A stretch of DNA of 59,410 nucleotides from Pseudomonadota bacterium (GTDB lineage Bacteria > Pseudomonadota > Gammaproteobacteria > Burkholderiales > SG8-39): the NCBI GenBank assembly GCA_027624175.1, contig JAQBXT010000007.1:1-59410 (forward strand), read 5' to 3'. The translations under genes were made by a program, and so were the position numbers. Positions 31,431 through 40,383 of the stretch are shown here, in pieces; the stretch's first letter is position 1, and each line of letters opens with the position of its first letter. The notes below the pieces were generated by a model. It did no database searches. It had not been told where the DNA came from and saw nothing but the letters and a program-made list of their open reading frames with translations.

Positions 31431-33200
31431 TCAGTCGGCGGTGGCCAGATCGAGCGCTTTCGTGAATCGCTCGGCGTTCTGGTAGCCGATCACGCGCAGC
31501 CCGCGGATCTCGCGGCCGCGCGCGTCGAAGAAAATGATGCCCGGCGGACCGAACAGCGAAAATCGCTTGAGCAGCGCCTTGTCCTCCGCGCTATTCGCGG
31601 TGACGTCGGCCTGCAGCAGCAACATGCGCTCCATCCTCGACCTGACGCCCGCATCGGTGAACGTGAACGCCTCCATCTCCTTGCAGGACACGCACCAGTC
31701 GGCGTAGAAATCCAGCATCACCGGCTTGCTGGTCGTAGCGAGTGCCGCATCGAGCTCGCCCAGCGAGCTTACGCGCTTGAACTGGACCGGCGCCACCGGA
31801 CCGGCGCCTCCCGCGAGCCCGGCGAGCGGGCGCAGCGGGTCGCGGCTGCCGGCGAGCGTGCCCGCCAGGAGCGCCATCCCCGCGAGTAGCGCCATTACCC
31901 CGGCCGCCTTGGCAAGACGCGCACCCCCGGGCGCACCGGCAGGCAGCGGGTCGATCGCCCGCAGGAACACGCCCGCACCGACCAGCAGCGCTGACCACGT
32001 CAGCATTACCGCCGCCGCCGGCAGTACCGGCGAGACGATCCAGATCGCCACCCCGAGAAGCAGCACGCCGAAGAAGCGCCGCACGCTGTTCATCCACGGC
32101 CCGGCCTTGGGCAACAGCGCGCCTTCCGAGACACCGACGGCGATGAGCGGCACGCCCATGCCGAGCGCCATGGCGAACAGCGCCGCTCCGCCCAGCACCA
32201 CGTCCTGAGTTTGCGAGATGTAGAGCAGCGCGCCCGCCAGCGGTGCCACGACGCAGGGGCTGACGATCACCGCCGAGAACACGCCCATCGCCGCAACCGA
32301 CGCAATGCGGCCCCCGCGCAGCCGCTGGTGCGCCGCCGACAACCGATGGTGCAGGAATCCCGGCAGCGAAATCTCGTAGAAACCGAACATCGACAGCGCG
32401 AGCCAGACAAACACCAGCGCAAAGGTGCCGAGCAACCAGGGACTCTGCAGCGCCGCGGCCAGCATCGACCCCGAGTACGCAGCGGCGACGCCCGCCGCCG
32501 CGTAGGCCAGTGCCATGCCCAGCACGTAGGTTCCCGAAAGCGCGAATGCGCGCCGCTTGTCCAGCGCGCGGCCCTCGCCGGCGATGATGCCGGAGAGAAT
32601 CGGGATCATTGGCAGGACGCAGGGCGTGAACGTCAGCAGCAGCCCGAAGCCGAAGAATCCGGCGATGACGAGAGCGAAATTCCCCTGGAACAGCGCAGCG
32701 ATGTCCTGATCGCTCGCGTAAATCGACCAGCGCGCCGTATTGGGTACGCTACGGGAACCCTCGCTGAACAGCGGTGCCACTTCGGATGCCGTCAGCCGGA
32801 TCGTGGCGCGCGACTCCATCGGCACGTAACACACGCCGATATCTGCGCAGCCTTGCGAAGTGACGACCAGGTCGACCGGCGCTGCCGCATCCGCCTGCAC
32901 CGGCACGCGGATGCGCACCTCCTTGCGGTAGGTCTCGGTGTCGCCGAAGAACTGGTCCTTCTTGCGCTCCCCCGCCGGCAGCTCGGGCTTGCCCAAGCGT
33001 GCATTTGCGGACTCGAACTTGAAGCGTTCGCGGTACATGTAGTAGCCGTCCGCGATCGCGAATCTCACTTCCAGCGCGTCCGTGCCCAGGGCGCGGGCCG
33101 AGAACTGGAACGCCCGCTCGGGCTCGAGCAATTCGTCGGGCGACGCGGCATGCGCCGTCAGCGCCGCGAACGCAATGCAAAGAAAGCCTAGCCGGGTCAC
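31431..33200 (-). CDS. dsbD: Thiol:disulfide interchange protein DsbD
   Basis: A 589-residue transmembrane reductant carrier from cytoplasmic thioredoxin to the periplasm. After a signal peptide comes the alpha domain with cysteines in QGCADIGVCYVPM. The eight-helix beta domain has its Cys pair in FTPCVLPMIPIL and SPCVVAPLAG. The C-terminal thioredoxin-like gamma domain has C503-x-x-C506 (DWCVSCKEME). It keeps DsbC and cytochrome c maturation factors reduced. Starts inside the cutA stop (ATGA, 33197-33200). Confidence 0.95.
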   Translation of the reverse strand: MTRLGFLCIAFAALTAHAASPDELLEPERAFQFSARALGTDALEVRFAIADGYYMYRERFKFESANARLGKPELPAGERKKDQFFGDTETYRKEVRIRVPVQADAAAPVDLVVTSQGCADIGVCYVPMESRATIRLTASEVAPLFSEGSRSVPNTARWSIYASDQDIAALFQGNFALVIAGFFGFGLLLTFTPCVLPMIPILSGIIAGEGRALDKRRAFALSGTYVLGMALAYAAAGVAAAYSGSMLAAALQSPWLLGTFALVFVWLALSMFGFYEISLPGFLHHRLSAAHQRLRGGRIASVAAMGVFSAVIVSPCVVAPLAGALLYISQTQDVVLGGAALFAMALGMGVPLIAVGVSEGALLPKAGPWMNSVRRFFGVLLLGVAIWIVSPVLPAAAVMLTWSALLVGAGVFLRAIDPLPAGAPGGARLAKAAGVMALLAGMALLAGTLAGSRDPLRPLAGLAGGAGPVAPVQFKRVSSLGELDAALATTSKPVMLDFYADWCVSCKEMEAFTFTDAGVRSRMERMLLLQADVTANSAEDKALLKRFSLFGPPGIIFFDARGREIRGLRVIGYQNAERFTKALDLATAD

Positions 33201-33520
33201 TGGGAAGGGGTGGTCTCCGCGGCCACCCAGTCGAGATAGGCGGGCAGACCGCGCTCGATTGGGACTGCCACGATCTCCGGAAGTTCATAGGGATGCCGCG
33301 CGCGGATGGCCGCTTCAAGCGCCGCGTAAGCCTCGCGCGTGGTCTTGATCAGCAGCGGGTGCTCCTCGTCATGCTGCACGACCCCCTTCCAGCGGTACAC
33401 CGAAGCGCAGGGTGCCAGGATGTTGACGCAGGCGGCGACGCGCTCCTCGACCAGCGCCTCGGCCAGCTTCTCCGCTGCAGTGCGGTCCGGCAGGTTGGTC
33501 AGGACCAGCAGCGCATTCAT
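33197..33520 (-). CDS. cutA: Divalent-cation tolerance protein CutA
   Basis: A 107-residue trimeric ferredoxin-like protein. LVLTNLPDRTAAEKLAEALVEERVAACVNI begins the fold, KGVVQHDEEHPLLIKTT and RHPYELPEIVAVPI complete the conserved core. CutA was linked to copper tolerance, but its true function is unclear. It overlaps both neighbours by 4 bp (ATGA), in an SDR-cutA-dsbD operon; cutA-dsbD is a common pair. Confidence 0.95.
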   Translation of the reverse strand: MNALLVLTNLPDRTAAEKLAEALVEERVAACVNILAPCASVYRWKGVVQHDEEHPLLIKTTREAYAALEAAIRARHPYELPEIVAVPIERGLPAYLDWVAAETTPSQ

Positions 33521-34350
33521 TGAACCTCCAGTGGGCGCGGCACGCCTTCGAATACCGTGGGGTACTGCAGGCGCACGCCCAGGCCCTCCTTCATGCGCCG
33601 GTTGGCGAGGCGCCTGGATTCGCTCATGAATGAGAGCAGTTCAGGCGCGATGCGGCCCGCCGCCTCGGAGCGCGCGATGCGCGGCGGCCTCGGTAGCCCG
33701 GCACGCTCGGCTACCAGGTAGAACCAGTCGCCCATGCGGATTTCGCTGTCGTCGCTCGCGTTGTAGATGCCCGCGGGCGCGTCTTTTTCCAGCGCGCTCA
33801 CCACGATCGCCGCGAGGTCGTCCGCGTGCAGGTGGTTGGTGTACACGTCATCCTCGGCGCGTAGCGCCGGCGCACCCAAGCGCAAGCGCTCGAGCGGCAG
33901 CCGGTCGGCGGCGTAGATGCCGGGCACGCGCAGGATCACCAGCACCACGCCACGCTCGCTGCACCATAGTGCCAGCTGGCGTTCGGCGTCCACGCGCCTG
34001 CGCGCACGGTCGGTCTGCGGGCGCACGGCGCGCAACTCGTCCACGCGCGCGCCGCCGCAGTCCCCGTACACGCCGCTCGTGCTGACGTAGACCACGCGCG
34101 CCGGTAGAATCCGCCCCTTCGCCAGCGCCGCAAGCAGATGCGCGGTGCGGGTGTCCGCGGTACCGGAGCCCGGCGGCGGCGCGCAATGCAGGACGGCGTC
34201 CGCTTGCGGCAGCGCGGTAAGCGTATCGGGCCGGTCGAGATCAAAGCCGTGGCGGCGCGAAAGCGGCTGTACCGCGGTATGCGATTCGAGCCGCAGCGCG
34301 GCGCGGCGCGCGATATCGCCGTAGCCCGCGATCAGTAGCGAGTGTTTCAT
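33517..34350 (-). CDS. NAD(P)-dependent epimerase/dehydratase-like SDR protein
   Basis: A 277-residue extended-SDR-type protein. The nucleotide-binding start is MKHSLLIAGYGDIARRAAL, with an unusual GYGDIA in place of GxxGxxG. RVVYVSTSGVYGDC has the catalytic Ser and Tyr environment, and RVPGIYAADRLP is the usual substrate-side motif. ATG 34350 is chosen over 34359 because it sits at the first strand. It resembles YeeZ-type proteins; the substrate is unknown. First gene of the SDR-cutA-dsbD operon and divergent from the ferredoxin reductase gene 18 bp away. Confidence 0.85.
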   Translation of the reverse strand: MKHSLLIAGYGDIARRAALRLESHTAVQPLSRRHGFDLDRPDTLTALPQADAVLHCAPPPGSGTADTRTAHLLAALAKGRILPARVVYVSTSGVYGDCGGARVDELRAVRPQTDRARRRVDAERQLALWCSERGVVLVILRVPGIYAADRLPLERLRLGAPALRAEDDVYTNHLHADDLAAIVVSALEKDAPAGIYNASDDSEIRMGDWFYLVAERAGLPRPPRIARSEAAGRIAPELLSFMSESRRLANRRMKEGLGVRLQYPTVFEGVPRPLEVQ

Positions 34351-34368
34351 GGGTACCATTTTAGCGAT

Positions 34369-35406
34369 ATGCACAAGGTCACGATCCAGCCCAGCGGGCA
34401 GGAATTCCAGGTCGAGGACGGCGAAGCCGTCCTCGCCGCGGCGCTGCGCCAGGGATTCGTGCTGCCCTATGGCTGCAAGAACGGCGCTTGCGGCAGCTGC
34501 AAGGGAAAGATCGTGTCGGGCACGGTGGATTACGGCGTGTACCAGCAGAAGGCGCTGCCGGACGAAGAGAAGGCGCTGGGCAAGGCGCTGTTCTGCCAGG
34601 CGAAGCCGCTCAGCGACCTGGTGCTCGAAGCGCGCACCATCGACGCGGCCAAGGACATCCAGGTCAGGACCCTGCCGTGCCGCGTGCAGACGTTGGAGCG
34701 CGTCACCCAGGACGTGATGCTGCTCGGCCTCAAGCTCCCCGCCAACGAGCGGCTGCAGTTCCTCGCCGGCCAGTGCCTCGAATTCCTCCTGAAGGGCGGC
34801 TCGCGGCGCAGTTTCTCCATGGGCAATGCGCCGCACGACGACGCACTGATCCAGCTGCACGTGCGCCACGTGCCCGGCGGGCAGTTTACCGATCACGTAT
34901 TCGGCAAGATGAAGGAGCGCGACATCCTGCGCTTCGAAGGGCCGCTGGGCACGTTCTTCCTTCGCGAGGATTCGGACAAACCGATCGTGTTCGTCGCCTC
35001 CGGCACCGGCTTTGCGCCGATCAAGTCGATCATCGAGCACGCATTGAACAAGGGCATCTCGCGCCCGATGACCCTGTATTGGGGCGGGCGCCGGCCGGCG
35101 GACCTTTACATGCACGCCATCGCCGAAACCTGGGCGGCGCGAGGCGCGCTCAAGTACGTGCCGGTGATTTCCGACGGCCTGCCGGAAGACGCCTGGGCGG
35201 GACGCACGGGATTCGTGCACCGCGCGGTGATGGAGGATTTCCCGGATCTCTCGGCGCACCAGGTCTATGCCTGCGGCGTACCGGTGATGGTGGATTCAGC
35301 GCGGCGCGATTTCCTCGCCCGCTGCGCCCTGCCGGAGGACGAGTTCTACGCGGACAGCTTCACCACGCAGGCGGATAGCGCTCAGCCCGCGTCTTCGCCC
35401 AAATAG
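34369..35406 (+). CDS. Plant-type 2Fe-2S ferredoxin:NAD(P)H oxidoreductase (CDP-6-deoxy-glucoseen reductase-like)
   Basis: A 345-residue electron-transfer flavoprotein. The N-terminal ferredoxin domain has the cluster ligands C36, C41, C44 and C76 (YGCKNGACGSCKG, LFCQAKP). The FAD domain follows with RRSFSMGNAP, and the NAD domain shows VFVASGTGFAPIKSI and VYACGVPVMVDSARR. Proteins of this type are annotated as AscD-like or as naphthalene/phenol oxygenase reductases. Without a nearby oxygenase or sugar gene, the partner is unknown. Its 3' end overlaps the convergent livF by 25 bp. Confidence 0.88.
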   Translation: MHKVTIQPSGQEFQVEDGEAVLAAALRQGFVLPYGCKNGACGSCKGKIVSGTVDYGVYQQKALPDEEKALGKALFCQAKPLSDLVLEARTIDAAKDIQVRTLPCRVQTLERVTQDVMLLGLKLPANERLQFLAGQCLEFLLKGGSRRSFSMGNAPHDDALIQLHVRHVPGGQFTDHVFGKMKERDILRFEGPLGTFFLREDSDKPIVFVASGTGFAPIKSIIEHALNKGISRPMTLYWGGRRPADLYMHAIAETWAARGALKYVPVISDGLPEDAWAGRTGFVHRAVMEDFPDLSAHQVYACGVPVMVDSARRDFLARCALPEDEFYADSFTTQADSAQPASSPK

Positions 35407-36095
35407 GCTTCCCGCACCTTTGGGTTCGCCAGCAGCTCCTTGGCCCCGTCCGCGAGGGTAATGCTGCCCGATTCCATGACGTAGCCGCGGTGCGCGAGCT
35501 CCAACGCGAGCTTCGCGTTCTGCTCCACTAGCAGGATGGTCACGCCGCGCGCAGCGACCTCGCGCACGATGTCGAAGATCTTCGCCACCATCAGCGGCGC
35601 GAGGCCCATCGAGGGCTCATCCAGCAGCAGCAGCTTCGGCCGGCTCATCAGCGCGCGGCCAATGGCGAGCATCTGCTGCTCGCCGCCGGACAGCGTGCCT
35701 GCGGTCTGGTGACGCCGCTCTTTCAGGCGTGGAAAGGAAGCGTACTGGCGCGCGAGGTCGCCCGCAATTTCCTCCGTGTCCGACCGTGCGTAGGCGCCCA
35801 TGGCGAGATTTTCCGCCACGGTCAGTTGCGCGAATACGCCCCGGCCTTCCGGCACCATCACCAGGCCGCGGCGCGGCAATTCGAACACCGGCAGGCCTTC
35901 GAGCGCCTGGCCCGCATAGGTCACTCTGCCGCGGCGCGCGTGCAGGCCGCAGATCGCCTTCAAGGCGGAGGTCTTGCCGGCGCCGTTGGCGCCGATCAGG
36001 CACACCAGTTCTCCTTCGGCGACCGCGAGGTCGATGCCCTTGACGGCCCGAATGCCGCCGTAATGGACTTCCAGGCCCTGCACTTCAAGCAGCAT
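35382..36095 (-). CDS. livF: Branched-chain amino-acid-type ABC transporter ATP-binding protein LivF
   Basis: A 237-residue ATPase. Walker A is CLIGANGAGKTSALKAI, the signature is LSGGEQQMLAIGRALM, Walker B is LLLLDEPSMGLAPLM, and the switch His is in ILLVEQNAKLALELAHRG (Gln-Asn in the family). It energises uptake with LivG. The ATG at 36095 overlaps the end of livG by 11 bp. Last gene of the livH-livM-livG-livF block. Confidence 0.94.
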   Translation of the reverse strand: MLLEVQGLEVHYGGIRAVKGIDLAVAEGELVCLIGANGAGKTSALKAICGLHARRGRVTYAGQALEGLPVFELPRRGLVMVPEGRGVFAQLTVAENLAMGAYARSDTEEIAGDLARQYASFPRLKERRHQTAGTLSGGEQQMLAIGRALMSRPKLLLLDEPSMGLAPLMVAKIFDIVREVAARGVTILLVEQNAKLALELAHRGYVMESGSITLADGAKELLANPKVREAYLGEDAG

Positions 36096-36855
36096 GCGGC
36101 GTGCCGAGATAAGCTTCGATGACCTTCGGGTCGCGCTGCACCTCCGCAGGCGTGCCCTCGGCGATCCGCTCGCCATAGTCCAGCACCAGCACCCGGTCGC
36201 AGACGTTCATCACCAGGCGTACGTCATGCTCGATCAGCAGGATGGTGACGCCATCCGCACGGATCCTGTTCAGCAGTTTGCGCAGCGCCTGCGTTTCCGC
36301 GGGATTCATGCCCGCGGCGGGCTCATCCAGCGCCAGCAGCTTCGGATCGGTCGCCAGCGCGCGCGCGATCTCCAGACGCCGCTGGTCGCCGTAGGGCAGG
36401 CTGCCGGCGGACTCGTTGGCGCGCGCGCGGATGCCGACGTACTCGAGCAGGTCGAGCGCGCGGCGCTCGATGCCCGCTTCCTCGGCAAGCGTGGCGCGGT
36501 TCCTCAGGATCGCGCCAAGCACGCCGGCATGCGTGCGCATGTGGCGCCCGATCATCACGTTTTCGAGCACCGAAATATTGGCGAACAGCCGGATGTTCTG
36601 GAACGTGCGTGCGATGCCGCGCTCGGCCACCTGGTGCGGTGCGAGGCCCTTGAGCATCGCGCCGTCGAACTCGAAGCTGCCTGCATCCGGGGCGTAAATT
36701 CCGCTCAGCACATTGAACAGCGTGGTTTTGCCCGCCCCATTCGGCCCGATCAGCCCGTAGATCTCGCCGCGCCGGATGGAAAACGACACGCTGGCGAGCG
36801 CCTGCACGCCGCCGAAGCGCTTGCCGACGCCCCTGGCTTCAAGCAGCGCGTTCAT
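36085..36855 (-). CDS. livG: Branched-chain amino-acid-type ABC transporter ATP-binding protein LivG
   Basis: A 256-residue ATPase. Walker A is GLIGPNGAGKTTLFNVLSG. The LivG insert QNIRLFANISVLENVMIGRH is present, with signature LPYGDQRRLEIARALA, Walker B LLALDEPAAGMNP and switch ILLIEHDVRLVM. LivG and LivF form the heterodimeric engine. Overlaps livM by 17 bp. Confidence 0.94.
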   Translation of the reverse strand: MNALLEARGVGKRFGGVQALASVSFSIRRGEIYGLIGPNGAGKTTLFNVLSGIYAPDAGSFEFDGAMLKGLAPHQVAERGIARTFQNIRLFANISVLENVMIGRHMRTHAGVLGAILRNRATLAEEAGIERRALDLLEYVGIRARANESAGSLPYGDQRRLEIARALATDPKLLALDEPAAGMNPAETQALRKLLNRIRADGVTILLIEHDVRLVMNVCDRVLVLDYGERIAEGTPAEVQRDPKVIEAYLGTPHAA

Positions 36856-37918
36856 CTGTGAGCTCTCTCTGGCGCACGGCGGAAGGCAGCAGCCCGGCGG
36901 GCCGGAACAGCATCACCAGCACCAGCGCCAAGCCGAAGATCAGCATGCGGATCACTTCGGGCTCGACCAGCATGCGGCCGAACAGCGCTTCCTGCAGCGG
37001 TTGGACGGTCCAGCGCAGGATCTCTGGCACGAAGGACAGCAGCACCGCCCCGAGCACCACGCCCCAGATGTTGCCCATGCCGCCCAGCACCACCATCGCG
37101 ACCACCATGATGGACTCCACCAGCACGAAGCTCTCGGGCGAGATGAACCCCTGGATGGCGGAAAACATGCCGCCCGCCACGCCACCGAAAGACGCACCCA
37201 TGGCGAAGGCGAGCAGCTTCATGCGGGTGGTATTGATGCCCATGGCGCGCGCCGCGGTCTCGTCCTCGCGCACCGCTTCCCAGGCGCGGCCGATCCTCGA
37301 GTTCTGCAGGCGCACGTTGACCGCCAGGACCATCAGCACCACCGCGAGCAGCAGGTAGTAATACTTGATCGGACCGCTCCAATCGAGGCCGAACAGCGTT
37401 TCCGGTTTCGAGAAATCGAACGCGCCGAACGAGAACGGGTCGATGCCCGCGATGCCCTGGGGTCCGTTGGTGACGTTGACAGGGCGCGACAGGTTGTTGA
37501 GGAAAATGCGCACGATTTCGCCGAAGCCGAGCGTGACGATCGCCAGGTAGTCGCCGCGCAGCTTCAGTGTCGGCGTCCCGAGCAGCACGCCGAAGAACGC
37601 CGCCACCATTGCTCCGATTGGCAGGATCACCCAGAACGGCAGGTGCAGCCCGAACTGCGGGCTGGCGAGCAGCGCGTAGGTGTACGCGCCCACCGCGTAG
37701 AAGGCGACGTATCCGAGGTCGAGCAGCCCGGCAAAACCGACCACGATGTTCAGACCCAGCGCGAGCAGCACGTAGAGGATGGCGAAATTGGTGATGCGTA
37801 CCCATGTGGTGCCGACCTGCGCCAGCGCGAACGGCAGTACCAGCAGGGTGAGCGCGATTACCGCCACCCCGGCCCAGACCAGTTTGGGATTGTTGCGCGT
37901 GTCGAACAGCGCGTTCAT
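36839..37918 (-). CDS. livM: Branched-chain amino-acid-type ABC transporter permease LivM
   Basis: A 359-residue inner-membrane permease with about ten hydrophobic helices. Family blocks are AILYVLLALGLNIVVGFAGLLDLGYVAFYAVGAY (in parts), LRGDYLAIVTLGFGEIVRI, GRAWEAVREDETAARAMGIN (the EAA-like ATPase contact) and VLGGMGNIWGVVLGA. Its start overlaps the livH stop by 4 bp. Confidence 0.94.
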   Translation of the reverse strand: MNALFDTRNNPKLVWAGVAVIALTLLVLPFALAQVGTTWVRITNFAILYVLLALGLNIVVGFAGLLDLGYVAFYAVGAYTYALLASPQFGLHLPFWVILPIGAMVAAFFGVLLGTPTLKLRGDYLAIVTLGFGEIVRIFLNNLSRPVNVTNGPQGIAGIDPFSFGAFDFSKPETLFGLDWSGPIKYYYLLLAVVLMVLAVNVRLQNSRIGRAWEAVREDETAARAMGINTTRMKLLAFAMGASFGGVAGGMFSAIQGFISPESFVLVESIMVVAMVVLGGMGNIWGVVLGAVLLSFVPEILRWTVQPLQEALFGRMLVEPEVIRMLIFGLALVLVMLFRPAGLLPSAVRQRELTDERAA

Positions 37919-38901
37919 GCGCGGTCACCGACCCGCTCACCGAGCAGGCCGGAAGGCCTGAACACCAGCACCAGGATCAGCACCACGAACGCGAATACGT
38001 CCTGGTAGTTGGAGCCGAACAGGATAAAGTGGCCGCCGTTCGCGCAACGTTCGCTGAGCAGGCTCGCCAGCCAGTCGTAGCGGCAAAGATTCGTCAGATC
38101 ACCGATGTAGCCCGCGCCCAGTGCCTCCACGATGCCGAGCAACACACCGCCGAGCATCGCGCCGGGGATATTGCCGATGCCGCCCAGCACCGCCGCGGCG
38201 AACGCCTTGAGACCGAGGATCGAGCCCATGGTGTACTGCGCGATGCCGTAGTAGGTGCCGACCATCACGCCGGCGATCGCAGCCAGCGCCGCGCCGATGC
38301 CGAACGTGGAAGCGATCACCCGGTTGATATCCACGCCCATCAAGCCCGCGACCTGCGGATTCTGCGCTGTGGCGCGCATCGCGGTGCCCAGCCGCGTGCG
38401 GTACACCAGCAGCGCCAGGCCTGCCATCACCAGCACACAGATGGCAAGGATCGCGATCTGCACGTTGGTGATCGCGGCACCGAACACGATATAGGTGCGG
38501 CTCTCGATGATCTGCGGAAACGACATCACGTTGCGGCTCCAGATCAGCATCGCCAGGTGCTGCAGGATGATGGACACGCCAATGGCGCTGATCAGCGGCG
38601 CGAGCCGCGGTGCGCGGCGCAGCGGCCGGTAGGCGAACCGCTCCACCGTGAAACCGACCAGCATGCAGGCCGGGATCGCGCAGGCGACGCCGATCAGCAC
38701 CACCAGCAGCGGCGGCCAGCCGTACGGCGCGAGCACGCCGATCACCGTGAATGCCACCATCGCGCCGATCATCACCACCTCGCCGTGCGCGAAATTGATC
38801 AGCTGGATGATGCCGTACACCATGGTGTAGCCGAGCGCCACCACCGCGTACACGGCGCCCAGCGTAAGGCCGTTGATCACCTGCTGCAGGAAAATGTCCA
38901 T
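37915..38901 (-). CDS. livH: Branched-chain amino-acid-type ABC transporter permease LivH
   Basis: A 328-residue permease. It begins IFLQQVINGLTLGAVYAVVALGYTMVYGI and has NFAHGEVVMIGA, RTRLGTAMRATAQNPQVAGLMGVD (the coupling helix) and FAAAVLGGIGNIPGAMLGG. It pairs with LivM. It is separated from livK by the stem-loop at 38926-38951, so read-through from livK probably supplies its lower expression. Confidence 0.94.
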   Translation of the reverse strand: MDIFLQQVINGLTLGAVYAVVALGYTMVYGIIQLINFAHGEVVMIGAMVAFTVIGVLAPYGWPPLLVVLIGVACAIPACMLVGFTVERFAYRPLRRAPRLAPLISAIGVSIILQHLAMLIWSRNVMSFPQIIESRTYIVFGAAITNVQIAILAICVLVMAGLALLVYRTRLGTAMRATAQNPQVAGLMGVDINRVIASTFGIGAALAAIAGVMVGTYYGIAQYTMGSILGLKAFAAAVLGGIGNIPGAMLGGVLLGIVEALGAGYIGDLTNLCRYDWLASLLSERCANGGHFILFGSNYQDVFAFVVLILVLVFRPSGLLGERVGDRA

Positions 38902-38925
38902 TGCCGGGGAAGCGTAGCAGAAATG

Positions 38926-38951
38926 AAAACGGCACCCGCGGGTGCCGTTTT
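38926..38951. terminator. Perfect 26-bp palindrome between livK and livH
   Basis: AAAACGGCACCCG and its exact reverse complement CGGGTGCCGTTTT abut. A GC-rich stem flanked by A4 and T4 acts as a terminator on either strand. Placed 20 bp after the livK stop, it probably ends most livK transcripts and stabilises that mRNA, giving more binding protein than permease. Confidence 0.75.
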
Positions 38952-38971
38952 CCGTGGCGCGGCGCGAAAGA

Positions 38972-40171
38972 TCAGCCGCCCATTGCCTTGATGAAGTCGG
39001 CGTAGGCCTGGGTCTTGCCGCCCTTCACCACCGCGATCGGCTCGATCTTGCCGCCCTTCATGACGAAGATCGTGATCTCGGCGTCCTTGCGGTCGCCTTT
39101 GCTGTCGAACTCGATGCGTCCGGAGGCGCCGTTGTGCACGCCTTTCTCCAGCTCGGGCAGGTACTTTGCCGGGTCGGCCGAATCGGCGCGCTTCATCGCA
39201 TTGATGATCAGGTTCGCCGCGTCATAGGTGAACGGGGCGTACAGGATGGGATCGACATTGAATTTCGCCTTGTACGCATCGAGAAAGGTCTTGGAGGCCG
39301 CCTGCGGCGGGATGCCCGCCTGCGAGCACAGCAGCCCCTCGGCCGCCGCTCCCGCCAGCTCCGACATCTTGTCGGTGCAGGCGCCATCGCCGAACGCGAA
39401 CACCGCTTTGACGGCGAGCTCGCGCGCCTGCTTCATGAGCGGGCCGCCGGTGGCGTCCATGCCGCCGTAGAAGATCGCGTCCGGGCTCTTGCCTTTCAGC
39501 TTGGTCAGGATCGCCTTCCAGTCGGTGGTCTTGTCGGTACCTTTCTCCCGTGGCAGCACCTGCACGCCCGAGGCCTTGAGCGTCTTTTCGACTTCGTTGG
39601 CGAGGCCCTCGCCATAGGCGGTAGCATCGTCGATGACCGCGACGACCTTCGGTTTGTTCTGCGTGGCAAGGTAGCTCGCCACCGCGGGTCCCTGCTGGTC
39701 GTCGCGCGCGACGACGCGGAAGATGCCCTTGAATCCCTGCTCGGTGAGCTTGGGATTGGTCGCCGAACCCGAGATCATCGGGATGCCGGCCTGTGTGTAC
39801 AGCGCGGAGGCGGGAATGGTGGTGCCGGAGTTGAGATGGCCGACCACGCCGGCGACCTTGGCGTCCACCAGCTTTTGCGCCACCAGGTTGCCGACCTTCG
39901 GATCGGCCTGGTCGTCCTCGCCCATGAAGACGAACTTGACGGCCTTGCCGCCCAGCTTGATGTTGGCGTCGTTCGCCTGGTCCAGCGCGAGGCGCGCGCC
40001 GTTCTCGTTGTCCTTGCCGAGGTGCGCGATGCCGCCGGTCATCGGGGCGACGTGGCCGATCTTCACTTCCATCGCTGCGTCGGCCTTGGCGGCCGGCTTT
40101 TTTTGCTCGCCGCAACCGATCAATACGACCGCGGCGGCGACCAGGGTCAGCGAAATCTTGGGATGTTGCAT
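38972..40171 (-). CDS. livK: ABC transporter substrate-binding lipoprotein, Leu/Ile/Val-binding type
   Basis: A 399-residue periplasmic binding protein. The N-terminus PKISLTLVAAAVVLIGC is a lipoprotein signal (lipobox LIGC), so it is probably tethered rather than free. KIGHVAPMTGGIAHLGKDNENGARLALDQAN starts lobe 1, GVVGHLNSGTTIPAS is ligand-binding, and FVMGGKxxPI-like FVMKGGKIEPIAVV ends the protein. A strong GGAGG SD precedes the ATG. The ligand may be an amino acid or another small carboxylate. The 212-bp spacer upstream (40172-40383) holds only weak promoter-like hexamers. Confidence 0.93.
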   Translation of the reverse strand: MQHPKISLTLVAAAVVLIGCGEQKKPAAKADAAMEVKIGHVAPMTGGIAHLGKDNENGARLALDQANDANIKLGGKAVKFVFMGEDDQADPKVGNLVAQKLVDAKVAGVVGHLNSGTTIPASALYTQAGIPMISGSATNPKLTEQGFKGIFRVVARDDQQGPAVASYLATQNKPKVVAVIDDATAYGEGLANEVEKTLKASGVQVLPREKGTDKTTDWKAILTKLKGKSPDAIFYGGMDATGGPLMKQARELAVKAVFAFGDGACTDKMSELAGAAAEGLLCSQAGIPPQAASKTFLDAYKAKFNVDPILYAPFTYDAANLIINAMKRADSADPAKYLPELEKGVHNGASGRIEFDSKGDRKDAEITIFVMKGGKIEPIAVVKGGKTQAYADFIKAMGG

Positions 40172-40383
40172 GAATCCTCCGGGATTATTGGGTTGCACTA
40201 CCTGATTGAGAGCATCTACTGCACCAGCGCGGCGACCGACCATACCCGCTGCTTGACAAATTTTCCCCTTGAAATCGGGCCGCTATGCTACCGCAACGCG
40301 GTCTGCTTGCAAGCATTTGCCGGTGCCCGAACGCTGTCAATGGGCGGCAGGCAGGTCCGGCTTCGGCATTCCCAGGTGGTTGC

